A DNA stretch of 64,000 nt. Source: Aptenodytes patagonicus (Eukaryota > Chordata > Aves > Sphenisciformes > Spheniscidae). Under the pieces are notes generated by a model that was not told where the DNA came from, did no database searches, and saw only the letters and a list, made by a program, of their open reading frames with translations. The stretch spans positions 26,936,932-27,000,931 of the forward strand of contig NC_134950.1 of the NCBI RefSeq assembly GCF_965638725.1, in the 5' to 3' direction. Position numbers and translations under genes: made by a program. Of the stretch, positions 12,838-26,132 are shown piece after piece (the first letter of the stretch is position 1; every line of letters starts with the position of its first letter).

Positions 12838-14242
12838 TGGGTGGTCAACCCAGAAGGGCACGAGCAATCTGGGGGTTACTGGAGCGCATTGATGAGAACT
12901 TGCTAACAAAGATGATCAGAGCCAATGAGGGCAAGCACTCTGCTGGACCCCACGCTTACAACCAAGGAAAAACTCATTGGGAATGTGAAGGTAAGGGGCA
13001 GCCTTGGCTGCAGTGACTGTGAAATGGTGGAGGATCCTGCAAGGAGGGAACAAGATAAATAGCAGGATCAGCCCCTGGACTTCAGGAGAGCAGGCTGTGG
13101 CCTCTTAAGGTACCTATTTGGAAGAATCCTGTGCAATGCATCCCTAGAGAGAAGAGGGGACCAGGAGAGCCAGTTGGTTTTCAAGTATCACCTCCTCTAG
13201 CTCCAGAATGATCCATCCTGATGTGCAGGAAATCAAGCAACGGCAGCAGATGGCCACAAGGATGAGCAAGAAGCCCCTGACAAAGCTCAAATACAGAACC
13301 GAAGCATACAAGAGGTAGAAGCAAGGACAAGTGACCTGCGAGGAATATAGAGACACTGTCTAAGCGTGCAGGGACAGGGCTAGGAAAGCCAAAACCTATC
13401 TGGAGTTGAATCTGGCAAGGGATGTGGAGGGCAGCAAGAAGGACTTCTACAAGTATCTTGGCTGCAAAAGAAAGACCAGGGAAAATGTGGACCTGCTGCT
13501 GAATGGAGTAGGGGATCCGGTAATAAAGGATATGGAGAAAGCTGATGTACTCGGTGCCTTCTTTGCTTTGTTTTTTACTGGCAAGACCAGCCTTCAGGAA
13601 TCCCATGCTCCTGAGACCTGTGAGAAAGTCTGGAGCAAGAGAGGTGGAGGAAGATCAAGTTAAGGAACACTTAGAAAGAAAAAAATGGGACATACTAAAG
13701 TCCATGGAGCCTCATGGGATGCATCCATGCCTCCTGAGAGAGCTGGCTGATGTCATTTTGAAGCCATTCTCAATTATCTTTGAAAGGTTATGGTGATCAC
13801 GAGAGGTTCCTGAAGAGCAGAAAAGAGTGAATGTCACTCTTCTTCAAGAAGGGCAAGTAGGAGGACACAGGGAACTACAGGCTGGTCAGCCTCATCTCTG
13901 TCCTCTGGAGGGTGCTGGAACAAGTATTCCTGGAGACCACCTCCAAACATTGAAGGACAAGGTGACTGGGAGCAGCCGGCATGGACTTTGTAACCACGTA
14001 GCCCTGTAATACAGAATAGCCGTTGCTAGTAACAGGCCATAACCTTTGTACTGAGTTTGCAAGTCCACCAGACTGAGGCTTGTCAGTCTTGCTCTGTCCA
14101 AACTCCTCTTGACCTGCCTAGAGCTTTGTTTTACTTGGTTTAGCAGCAATTTCTCTAACTGACATGGGGGGTTGAGCAGGAGAGTTGGGCTAGGCGATCT
14201 CCAGAGGTCCCTGCCAACCTCAACCATTCTGCCATTATGTGA
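12838..14242 (+). mobile_element. Old CR1 LINE with internal deletion
   Basis: The left part reads as CR1 ORF2 between the endonuclease and early reverse-transcriptase regions (CTGGAGCGCATTGATGAGAA, then CCCCTGGACTTCAGGAGAGC, then a decayed GNYRLVSL-like motif near 13,870). It is broken by stops and frameshifts. After about 14,010 the central and C-terminal RT is missing. A typical CR1 3' end (GATCTCCAGAGGTCCCTGCC, then CAACCATTCTGCCATTATGTGA) follows at 14,190-14,242. The element has therefore lost over 1 kb internally, assuming the usual CR1 layout. It is non-functional and diverged. Confidence 0.85.
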
Positions 14243-17200
14243 AAATAAGGAGTCTGGTGAAATTCACCCAGAATTCCAGAATTTGCCTCTCATTAAAGAA
14301 CAGCACAGCCTTTTTTTTTTTTTTAATCGTTTGACTTCTTTCTTAAGAAAATTTCAAACCACAATTTCCTACTTATTCTGACCCTCTGTTTTTTTAACTC
14401 AAGTGACTAATTACAGATCATGAAGGAATGAATAGTAAAGAGCTGATGTACAGTGTTTGGAAGGAGTTTACAGATATAGAATGTTTTATTCAAATTCTTA
14501 AGTGACAAAATAATAATGTTTTGAGTGGAATTTTAAGAAAAAAAGAAAACTAGCAACTAAAGAATTTGTACCATTGCTGTTCTTCACTGCTTCTCTGAAG
14601 AGTAATTCAGAAAATTCATTTGTGTGAATGCTTGCAAATGCAATTAAGCATATGAAAATGGATACACGTTTTGAATCCAAGATGCCTTTTGTGGCTGTTG
14701 TAACTTACACTGTTTCTTAGTTTCCTCCTACAAATACATCTGCAAAGACCTGTATCTTGGGTAGGTCTAGTGGTTTTTAAAATCAGGAGTAAATCAAAAC
14801 TAGTACAAATTTAATCGAACACTTTCTCTGTCCTTATTAATCACTATTTTTTTCTTTTTACCCCTCTTTTACAAAAGAACTTTGAACTTACAATGGAAAA
14901 GATTTAATTTTTGTTGTTTTTTGTTTTGTTGGGTTTTTTTTCAGCTGGAACTGGATATTTTATTTCATATTTTACAAACTTTCATCCAGACCAGTAATGT
15001 TTTTATTGTCATAGTATATATAGGATTGTCCATTAAATTATGCTGAAGATCCAAGTCAAGTTTTTTATTATCTTTGGGTTTTGCATTCCTGTCCTGCTTT
15101 GCTGTCAGGTCTGGATGTATTATTGTCCCTGCTAATCTAATATTCTAGAATGTCATTTTTTGCTTAGTGCATAGTAATTAATAATTCAACAATTCACTAT
15201 TGCAAAGTCCAAATGTACGTTGGACTTTTGTTCCTGGCAGGTTCTGCCCAAACAATCACATCAGCAATACAGACTTATTCACTGTTCTGCCAGATTCCCA
15301 TCAGTGGAGTATTTTGGGAACTAAATTTATCTCAGAGGAAGTCTCTGGAAACGAAACACCCCCAAAAGCCATCTTATGATAAAAATTTTAGTTCTTTGTC
15401 TATGAAGTTGTAGCTGCCAGGCATCATGTGATGCTCCTGTTTTGAAAACAGCTCTGTCATGTGATTATTTACTCCCCTCTTGGTAGTAGATGACCCAGTT
15501 GTCTCTGGACTGGCAGGATCTCTGTGTGCCCTCAGGATAAGGAACACACATGGACACCCATGTGCATGCTTGCAGCACGTGCTTCTCTTGGGTGAGGGCG
15601 ATTTAAGATAGACAAAAATGAACTCTCTGTACTTTGTCTTCAGGGTAGCAGCATTCACCCGAGGTATGGAGAACTAGAAAAACTTGTTGAACAAGGGAAT
15701 GCCACAATGATTAGTATTCATTTGGGCAGCAACTGGTGGAATGCATGAGAGCAAAACTTCCATTTTTGCATTTTAACAACTGTGAAAATGTCAGCATATA
15801 GCTGCTTTTAACTACATCGTAAGCCAAACTAACTCTTCATGGTCTACAAGCACAGCCCTAGGGCCCAAAAATCTCTGAAAAAACATACAGCCAATCATTC
15901 ACATTAGAAGACTTCGATAGAAAATTAAGTGACGAAAAGATTAAAAAAATATTTTTTTTAGGATTCGCATTCACTGTATTATCTGAGTACTACTGAAAAA
16001 CTACACATTCTGTTGCTTTTCTGAAACTGTGTGCTAACTACTCACTGCCATTTCAGTCATTGCCTCATAGCTTACAATATGCTTTTTCTGTCTCTTCATT
16101 AGCTAGACAGATCTTGTGGTTTTTTGGGGTTTTTTTTTAAGAGTTGCTGCTGTACCGAGCCAAAGCTTCCAAGCACCCTTCCTGCGGGTACCCTGGGAAC
16201 GTTTGATCTCATATCAAAGGGACTTTCATAATTCCCTGACTTCAGAACTGAGCTTTTAATCTCACTGCTGTGACGTGCTTCAAAGGCTCCTGTGAGCTGC
16301 TGCATTGGGAAATAGGGCACGTAGCACTCCAATATTTCTATTTTAATACAGGTTAGCAAATATAGAAAGCATCAAAATTGTCCGAGTTGTGTCTTTTACC
16401 AAATTCAATAATGATATATTCCAACTGTTTGAACCCTTGTCACAGCTCAGACACTTTTAATTCACAACATTTTGTTTGTTACAGTGGCTTTAAAATGCAG
16501 TAATATCAGCTTGACTGCTTGCCAGCTACCAACCTGGAGGGCTTCTGTTATTATTTAGGGCTGAATCTTCTATTACTTTCTCTCCTCCTTGTACTTTTTG
16601 GTCTGTTGGATTACCACAATAGTTTCTTACATACTCTTGACAAAGTACAAAGAGTAGTCAGCAGCCTTCCTCAGCTGTAAGAAGTGCGTATCTTAATCTA
16701 TAGCCTATAGAATCCATATCTTTTCACCTGCTTGAAGATGATTTGGCATAAAGTTCTATAAACATGGACCAAATGTAAAAAAAAAATCCAAAAAACTCGC
16801 AGAATGTCAGGTGTCTGTCAAACACCTACAAATATTTTTTTACGTTCATCTACCTTTCTGACATTGAGCTAGACAGCTTCCCAGACTCTTTCATGTCAGT
16901 GTCTGCTAAGCAGTGAATGGCACCTCAGTGTCCATTTCTAGATCAGATTCACTGACTGTTTGGCAGAAGTCTGCCTTCTATTGCCACATTACAGTCCTGC
17001 CAAGCTGCCTGCTAGAAGACTCTTCTCCCTTCTGTACTATTAACTACAAGTTAGGATTGTTTGTTTTTCCTTAATTATTAATATTTCAGTCTTTTACAAG
17101 CTGGACTATTTTGATAAAAGGCATTTTCTCCCCAATTTAGGAATTTTTATTTCTTTTTCAGATAAAGGGGAACTATGTAAAGGCCTGGATCGTATTTTCT

Positions 17201-19325
17201 ATAGAGCTGTTCTTACAATTGAGCTTTGTAGTAGAATGAATAGAACATCGATTCCTCTGATCAGCTGTGTTGTAAGCTTTACTTCATAGATTTCTACTCA
17301 TTCGAACTAGAAGGAATGCTGAACAGTGTTGCAAGTGCAGGATTTAGAGGTTATGCCAAGGAAACCATACGTTGCTCACAGCTGTTAAACACTGGCAGGG
17401 CTCTGTAACAGGCAAAACAAAGGGAGCCTTGGGGTAATAGGGCTATTAGCAGGTACATTAGGTACAACACTGAATTAAAAAAACCTAGAGATAGTCATTA
17501 TGCAGAAATGGCAGGTGCAAAATCTGCAGGACCACTCTATCCTTGAAGACATTGGAAAGGATGGCTAAGATTTGCCTCCAGAAAACACCTAAATGGAGCT
17601 GCCTATATGTGAAAAAGATGACTAAGATTCTATTACCGTCAGTGGAGTTTAATGTAAGAGTGGAGTGGGCTGAATAGCTATTGAGACTCCACAGCATGCA
17701 CTGAATACAGCTCCACCACCCGCAATAGGAACTTCAACACTCAGTATGCAGGCACACACAGAGAAGTATCCAAGTTTAGGTGTCTTAAGATAAATCTGGT
17801 ACCGTATCTGCCCACAACAGACAGTGACTAAGTACACGTAGGAAAACGCTGAGTTTTGCAGGGACATTTGAACTAATTCCAGAGGAGCAGAGTGGTAGAG
17901 CTGTACTAATGTAGCATGCTGTGCAGATTAATACACCTTGCTGCTTAGCAGGAGTAATAAATCCCTGTCAAGCACTGCTGTGGTATAGCTAGGTCTTCTG
18001 TACAGCTGCCAGTTTTTGTCAAGAGATCACTAAAGATTTACTTTTTCCCCTTCTAGGAGAGGCTGCTATTAGGGAAGCACCATTTACTCCTCTCCCAGCT
18101 GCCTAAAACTGTGAATGCTGACTGATTACCATTAGCCATTTTAATTAACTTGCTTATAATCTGTAAAATCCTGGAAAACAGTACTCTTACATTAGCCCAG
18201 CTGTTGAGCCACCCCAGTGGGTAAGGAAGTACTAGGGATGGGCAACAGGGAAGACCTACAGAATTAATGATTATAGGCTTGCAACAATTCTGACAAAGAC
18301 AAAAGTCATAGGGAGCTGATTCATTTCATTAAGATACAGAGCTTTTGAATGAAACTGGGCTTAATGCACGGTTGTGTGTCAGCTCATGGGCTGCTTTCCT
18401 GTTAACATCAATGATTTCCTTGTTTCCATCAGGCATTTTTCCTGTCTTTCAGCATCATGTGACATGACAGACAGACCTACCTGGATTAATTTTGCAATTA
18501 AGATATGAGGCAATACATCAAATGCTACTGTCAAGTACAGATATAGGATATTAAAACTGAACAGCTTGTTTGTGATGCTATAAAAATAGTTTGGCATTGG
18601 CAAGTTTTATTAAATAGGATTTCCTAGCTAGGAAATCTAATAGAAAGTCTATAGATCAAGGATATTTTTTCTGTTCAAAGATCCACCATGATGATAGCAA
18701 AGAGCCTGCTGCATAAAACATCCCCTGCAATCTGTAAGATTGATTACTTACTTATTCAGACTAGGAACCATAGGAACAGATATACACTTGGTTGTTTTTT
18801 TCACCCTTCCCCCAACACAGAATGAGATGAAAGAATATAGGGGGAACCATCCCAAAATAATCAGAAGTCTAGCACCACCCTGCACATTTGTACTGTGTGG
18901 TCCTGATTTTTTGAGGGGAGTAGCTTTTTAGTCTACTCTTTTTATTTGTTAACATCCAAAAAAAAAATTTCATTTCCTGTTAATTGCCACAAGCAAAATA
19001 AAGTACCTGGCTATCACCGTATACTGAACAGTGCCTGTATTTTCTTAGGTTGTTTTATGTAATCCTGGAAAGCTTCATGACTGATTAGGTGAGTCACTTG
19101 CAATAAGTTCAGTTTCAGAAGACTTGCACACTGATCAATACAAGACAATTTGGTTGGGTGGTTTTGGTTTGGTTTTTTTTTTTACCCTCAGGCCTTGCAG
19201 CAGAGATGAGAACAGACCATTTATCCATCTCAGATTACTTTTCACCACACAATGCTCCTGCCAACTTATGCTCCATTTGTGATCCAATTATGAAAGTCAG
19301 GTTCTCCTTTCCCACTACCCAGCAA
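14243..19325. other. Intergenic downstream of PDP1, nothing recognised
   Basis: About 5 kb of AT-rich sequence with poly(T)/poly(A) runs (for example 14,310, 16,120, 18,960 and 19,170). An exon-like segment at 18,057-18,219 has an acceptor and a donor, but stops in every frame. No protein-coding exon, RNA gene or repeat was recognised. Confidence 0.45.
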
Positions 19326-22300
19326 TTTATTATTAAAATATATATGAGCAGCAAATAAAACAGAAGGCATAGCCAGCACAGTAAGCCAAGAGCACAGTCT
19401 TCTCTTGCACAGCAAATATGACCCTGGACTTACCACCACATCAGTGGGGTGGGCAATTTGTTACTACTGAAACCTGTCAAGTGGGCTTTTGAGTTCAGTT
19501 CTTCTACTCAAGTTTCCATTGAAACATACTCTATGTGCAATTGACATGGGTTGTGCTTCAGCATTCACATGGACAGGATGCCAAACAGCAGGACCAACAT
19601 TCAAATTGGTTTGCCCATTTAAAGGACTAATTACAAGATTTTGTTTATTTTTGTTTTCCCCTCCCCTAAGAACCTACTTCCCATGGTCAGAGCAACTCAG
19701 GAACTAGTTCCAAGTTTTGGCTTTTACAAGACAGCAGTTTAAAAAAGTTATTAATAATGTTTAATATCTAGCTGGTTGTGATAGGAGAAAAAAGTGAACC
19801 TATGTGTTTCCTCCACTGCACAGGTATTTGATGATAGAACATTTCTGTTTAGCTTTAAACTACAGGCTAATTAACACTATATTTTAAAGGAGTAAACTAC
19901 AAGAAATAACTCCCTAATCAAGATTTGGTCAATCAGGTTAACACTAAACCAAAAAATATTCTACTAATGAGTTTGCATAGGTTGTATTTGACAACATGCT
20001 CCTGACAAAGGGAAATATCTACTTGTTTGCACAGCAATTAAATATGCCGTAGCTGTTGAATAAATAATTTAATCCAGAACACATTAGCAAGCCTTTTTCC
20101 TGCGCAAATACTTCAGTGCAAGGAAAGACATTAATACCTCCTGCAGTCACTGTTGACTAAAAAGCAAAACAAGGGGGTAAAGATCCTGAAACTAAAGGCA
20201 CTTGACAAAGGAGGGCTTTCAAATAGAGAAAAAGTACAAAACAGTTAATCTTGCATGAGAAACCATGAATGCATTCATTCTAATGCCCACTTCATTTTAA
20301 GCACATTTGTTTTAACACAGGACCAAATACACAACAATGAAGTATTTCCTTAACTTCTATATGTAAGCCTCTGAACAGAACAAAGCATCAGCCAAAACAG
20401 CGCTTGGGGAACGCTACCACACTTGAAGCGCCTCTCAGCAGAATATAGATGATTACCTCTGGAGACAGACACTTTGGACTTTCTCACTTTGTTAAGTTAA
20501 ACCTAACTTCTTCATTGTACATATAGCAAGATAACGACATCAAGCTGCAGTATGCCATTTGGCAGGCTGGAAGAAAGCTACTCTCCCCTACCCGTAGGGT
20601 CTGCTTCATTCTAAGCTTCATGAAATTAAAGACACGGCATTTTGGCCAGATCTTCCAACTACACAGATTTTGTTCCTATTTATACATGACTGAACAACCA
20701 TCGGGAGCTACACAAGTTTCTTATATAGGCTCAAACATATCAACTAAAAGATGCCAACTCCCTCAGCATCCCAAAAGGCCTTGTGCCAGCACTGTCCTTG
20801 GACTGCTGTGCAGCAGCATTGATGCTCACAACGGTCACTGGTGCAATCAGATGGCATGTATTTATTACAGTCATGAAACCAGATAGACTGTCTGCATCAG
20901 GGAGCTTTGGACACCACAGACGGTTAGAACTGGAAACCTGAATTATCCATTTATGCCAGGTAATCTCATTACAAATATGCCTCCCCACTGAAGAAGAACA
21001 GAGCAGCCTAGCCATCCTGCAGAGCACTTATCAGAAACAGTTACCAGGCATCCTCTCACTCCAGAATTAAGTACAGGGACCTGAGTTTAAGAGTCTAATT
21101 ACAAACAACATTTCGTGATGAGACTATGCTCCTTGCTGTGTGTTTTACAAGTCTGCTATATGCAAAACTCTGCCCTCCAATGAAGAAATGAGTGGAAAGG
21201 GAAAATAATTTAGTAAGTTCTGTACTCACTGAGTCATGCACATAGAAGGCAGGTGGAAAATACGTAAGTTATCACAACAGTAGTTGTAAAATACTGTCAA
21301 AAGCAAATATAATGCACATACCATTTTGAACATGAGTTAACAGCCGTAAGTTGTAAACACAGACTAAGAGATCTCCCACTCCTCTCTTACCTAGTATTAC
21401 TGTTAAACAGTTCTGTTGACACATTCATCTAGAACAGTTTTAAAGATTTAAGATTTAAAGGTGAACTTGAAGGCTTGTGTTGACTGTCAAGATTCAGCCA
21501 CCCTTCTGGGTTGAGCCATATATTTGCAGCTGTGAAATCCATATTTGGAAAAGCAATCACAGCATCCCCCTTACATATAAAGTAGCTGTACTTTCTGCAA
21601 TGCAACAAGTTTGGTAGACAATGCAAACAGAACATGTCCTCTGCCTGCAGCAGAAGAGCTGTTTCTATTTAGTTTACCATCAATTCATTCCTACGCCATT
21701 TTCATCTGCAAATAAGTATTTTAGATCGTTTATGAAACGTTGTATTGCTCTACATAGGGTAGAGTCCACAACTTAATGATCTCAAGTTATGCTGCTTTAC
21801 CTGCAGCACTGCCCCTGAAGGTAATCACGAGATGATGGGAACTGAGACATGCAGTGACATTGACGGGAAGATTTGAGCTTTGCTGCCAGGGGGCGGCAGC
21901 ACCACCACGCCTGATGCAGGGCTTCAAGCCTCACAGTGGCATTTAAGAGCTCTGAAGGCCAATTCTCAGTCTGTTTCCATTTGTACTTTGGCCATCTGGT
22001 CTATTTGTAACAGGGACTATGCAACAGAACACATTCTTGAAATACAAGTAATTCATAAGCTTCAGCCACAGCAGAACAGCTATCACATTCTATATCAATC
22101 CAATACACATGGATTTCTGCATAATTGATCATTTTATTGGAATCTGTTAGAAGATGTTTGTTCAGATCACCTGTTAAGCAGGCAGTTATGCTGCTTCTGT
22201 TCACTGCATACATACTGAGCAAGTCTCCAAGCAATACATAAATATTATTTTGTCTGACCCCATACACATGCATCTTTACTACAAAAAGCAGCTTTTCCTC

Positions 22301-24483
22301 AATAAAAGTTGTATCCATGGGACCAATGTTCATTCCTTCTAGCTATGACTTGTACCAAATCCGTATCAATAATCATAGGTTAAATACATCAATACATGTA
22401 ATAGAGCTTTAACAGTAAAAAAAAGTAAGAAAGTTAAATACTGCAACAGCTTAGATACATACTGCATTTGAATGATAGAACATAAAGTCTGTTGACCTAG
22501 CTAATGACAGAGTCACCAAAACACAACATACAGAAGCAATGTCAACAGCCAGTACTTGTCTAAGCATTTTAGAGTTCCCCTTTTCCCTTCAAACAACGAA
22601 GGGTTGTGCACATCTTGAATGTGAACTTAGATATCGTTAACTGTACAGCAACATTGATCCTGATATTTAAGGTCGGGTAAAGAAACAGACATATTAAAGC
22701 TGCAGGCCACTAAGTACACACAGCATTTGGGAGTTTGAGGAGCCAATGTTTACTGTAGCACAAGTTCATTGTTCCAACTAAGTGTACCCTATGTAACAGT
22801 AGCATTAATTGGCAATATTTGTATTTAGTAGAAAATGCCACATTACTCAAGTAACCACAATAAGCTAGGTTTTTAAAGTGTTGATTTAATTAGCTATGAT
22901 GAAGGCTAGGGAGGTATTTTAACAGAAACACCTTGGTAAAGTGAAGTAAACTGACCTATCATTGTTCTCTAGAACACAGGAATCAAGTTACATGTGTTCT
23001 CTCAGTCATCAAGGGCTGGTATTTCAGCCAGCATTCGCGTTTTTAACCTAAGGGCAGGTTAAAATAAATCTGTGTACAATGCAACATACTTAAAATAGAT
23101 GCAATGATGACTGATAAATTAGTTGTCAGTCCCTACTTTTTACAGTTACAAGCCCAACGACTTTCGGCACACAAGTTATAGCCAATCTTTTAAGTTCAAA
23201 TTCAACCATTACAAGCCAGAGACCCATTTCAGAGATTGCTCTGTAATAGCATTCTGGACTGTAAGAACATGCATACACCAGCTGTCCAGAAATACAGAGC
23301 TGCTAATAAAGAAGCTGCTAGAAAAAGCCATTAAACATACACATGCATGCCAGTTTCCCCAACTAAAACACTATTTACAAGCCATACTTCAATTTTTTGT
23401 AATTTGTAGTTTTTAACCCAACTTAAAAAAATATGAGTTCAAGTGCAAGACATCCAATATGTGACCATTTGAAATAGCTAAAGTGAAAATGAGTGCAAAT
23501 TACAAAGCCACAAAGAGGTTAGCAATGATTTCCTGATCTTTTCAGGTAAAAATTTATTTACCAGATAAGTAACAACAGACAGAGGTGGAGTCCATGAAGG
23601 ACATGACCTTTAGGAAAGCCAACACAGTCTTGACCAACACCACTGACTTTTTGGAAAGTCTAAAAGTTTCTTCATACTGCAAACTGAAGTCCTCCACAAA
23701 ATTATCTGGTATCTTACTGGATGTTGCAAGGTATTATTGCCCTACAAGTTATGCAGAAACCCACAGCCAGGAAACTATTAATGCACAAGAAGTTTATAAG
23801 TTACCTTGCATAAGATATGATTAAGCTGTAACAGAATCTCAGGTATTGATTATGGCTTAGACCTGCATTGGAAGTGAACACTTAGACAAATATCCTTAAG
23901 TGAGTGACATTGTCTATGTGAAAGTGAGACAGCTTTGTTACACTGAAGACTTACTTGGTTAAAGTGACCTTCTGCTTAGAAGAAACAGTAGACGATATAT
24001 TCACAAATAACCATATCTACTTTGCAAGAATTAGCCCTGTAAGAATTCAACAATACTCCTTTTTACTAATCTTTTCTTTAAGATAATGTATAGATATTTA
24101 CAGATATTTATAAACAGGTTTTGTTTCTTAAACAGCCAGATCTTTGATAGTTAATTCTTTATCCTCCTTCCCTCCCTCATCCAAGTCTGCCAAATTCAAG
24201 ACATTGTTCTAGCAGCATTCATGAAATCAATAGTGCAAAGTTATTACAAAAACCTCTTTTCCCAAGCTGTGACATCCTCTTCAAGTTTGTATTAGGTCAA
24301 TAGCACTTCCCATGTATTTAGAGCTCTGGGGGAAGGCAGAAACAATAGATATGCTGAATCTAGCAAGCAACCAATTTGTTTGCTGAGGGTTTTTTGGGGG
24401 TTTATTGTTGGGTGGTTGTTTTTTTATTTGCTGCTCATACTGGCCATTGTTACAACTTTGGTAACTAGTTCACTACATTAAAT
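19326..24483 (-). other. PDP1: PDP1 3' UTR and downstream flank (end not determined)
   Basis: This lies immediately 3' of the PDP1 stop codon. By eye the plus strand is A-rich over T and C-rich over G, the sign expected for the template side of a minus-strand transcript, and no CR1 copy interrupts it. Minus-strand AATAAA signals occur at 22,133-22,138, 20,861-20,866 and 19,326-19,331. The first would give a 3' UTR of about 2.3 kb and the last about 5.1 kb. Two hexamers near 24,401 and 24,424 lie under 90 nt from the stop and look too close. Which signal is used cannot be decided from sequence alone. Confidence 0.4.
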
Positions 24484-26132
24484 TCACAGTTCCTCATTTT
24501 GACATGCACCTATAACATGTGAGTTGAACTGCACCACGATAATTGTAATGTCATCTCTATACATTCGAGCCAGCTCTTCTGGAAGACTAAGCATCTTGGA
24601 CAGCCGCTCATGATCCACAGTGCCAAACTCATTGTTACCCACTGCATGACGTATCAGGTGAGTTGCTGCATTCTGATCTTCAAATACTGAAGAGATTCTT
24701 GCTCTCCTTTCTGTTAAGAGACCATGCATCTGTCCCAAAGTTACCTTATAGCCACCAACAGCTATTGGCTGTTGATGGTGAACACCAGTAAGGTACTCCC
24801 CTACAATTCTAGCCACATCTTGCCTGTGCATTGTCTCCCACAGCCCATCTGTGGCCAAAACCAGGAACTTATCTTGCGGCCGCAATTTGTGATGTATGAC
24901 TTCTGGCTCAGCTGTGAGGTATGGGGGAGTGTGATAGTTTGGAGGAATAAACTTTGTATATTCATTGTCATTCAGCTGATCTGGGCCTGATTCTACTACT
25001 CTCTTTTGTAGTTCAATACTCCATTTAAACTTCACATCACCAAAAGCTCTGAAAGGCATCAGGAGACCTAAGAGACGATCTTGTTTCACGAGACTTTTCT
25101 CCTCAGACTTTGGATGCTCCATTTTCACACGTTCCACTTCATGTTCATTTTGTGCATTGTGGTCATAGGACAGATTAACTGCAGACCAAGATCCATCTTC
25201 TTCCTGAACCCCAAGCATTGCCCTACTGTCACCTGTGTTTGCAATGTGCAAGTCAACACCATCCACATGGGCCACACAGGCAGTTGCACCAGAAAATGCT
25301 ACTCGCAGTACAAGGTAGTTGAGAAAAGAGTTTGGATCTCCTACTTGAGCTTCCAGAGAAATATCATTATCAAGCCTCTTAAAAGCATTAATTAAAGCTT
25401 CTTTCACATCAGTAGTCTCTCCACTGTTGAGATCAATGAGCTCCTGCCAGTAAGTTCTTAGACTACTGAAGTAAAGCTTGGAAGCTTCTTTGCTAAAATA
25501 ATCATTGGGATGCTTGTGCCACTGTAGAATGGGCAACAGAGCTCTGCCACTTTCCACAGCATTTTCTATTTCAAGTAAAGTCTCATGAGGTAACAAAGAG
25601 ACAGCAATGTAGTAAAACAGTCTTTCACTGACAGCTTGAGCACAAGCACAGCCTGCGTGGCCATCAAACACACCCAAAAGCATTCCTCTTGTCTGTAAGC
25701 AAGTGGCAGCACTCCTCCGGTCTTCTATTGGAGCATTAGCAGGCAACTGGTTGCTATCGAAGCCAAGGACAGAACTTACATTTTTACCATCAAATTCTGG
25801 GACTTTGAAACTGTACTCATTTGCCTTCAGAATGCTGTTGACCTGTGGAGGAGTGAGGTAGAACCTCTGTGGTGTAGAAGCATAATCCCTTGTGTGAATA
25901 AAGTGATTAAAGTTCTCCTTTGGCCTATGAAGTGCCACAAGTTTCTTCTGAGATGCATATCTGAAGTGACTGTGAGCAAAATGAGATAAACAACACAGGT
26001 GTTTATGGTGGCAGTAACACACAGTACTGCCTATTCTGCTAATCTCACAGTTACGAATCAACGGAAACAGATGAGCTGGTGCTGGCATGGCATCAGACAG
26101 CAATGGTAGCCTGGAGCTTCGGACTGGAATTG
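24484..26132 (-). CDS. PDP1: PDP1: pyruvate dehydrogenase phosphatase catalytic subunit 1, main coding exon
   Basis: PDP1 is the mitochondrial-matrix PPM-type serine/threonine phosphatase that dephosphorylates pyruvate dehydrogenase E1-alpha and so reactivates the complex. In the known family it needs Mg2+/Mn2+ and binds the E2 inner lipoyl domain in a Ca2+-dependent way. The exon starts at a TTTCAG acceptor (base 26,132). The short isoform starts at ATG 26,088 and is 534 aa, against 537 in human. Numbered on it, residues 1-70 form a basic, acid-poor transit peptide ending near RDYA, followed by STPQRFYLTPPQVN. PPM motifs are intact: GVFDGHAG (metal-binding D142/G143), GDSRAM (286-291), ATDGLWE (D414) and RDDIT (D512/D513). 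The whole phosphatase domain is on this single exon, as in mammals. With the 29,463-29,493 leader the long isoform is 559 aa. The frame stays open to an ATG at 26,151, but that part is intron. Confidence 0.98.

Noticed and set aside
13181..13606. 141-codon minus-strand open frame
   Set aside because: It lies antisense within the old CR1 ORF2 remnant and has no independent support.
18057..18219. Exon-like plus-strand segment with CCCCTTCTAG acceptor and GTAAGG donor
   Set aside because: All three frames contain stops, and there is no neighbouring exon framework. At most it could be part of a noncoding RNA, for which there is no other support.
24401..24429. Minus-strand AATAAA hexamers just after the PDP1 stop
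   Set aside because: They lie under 90 nt from the stop codon and lack a convincing GU-rich downstream element; later signals are more plausible.
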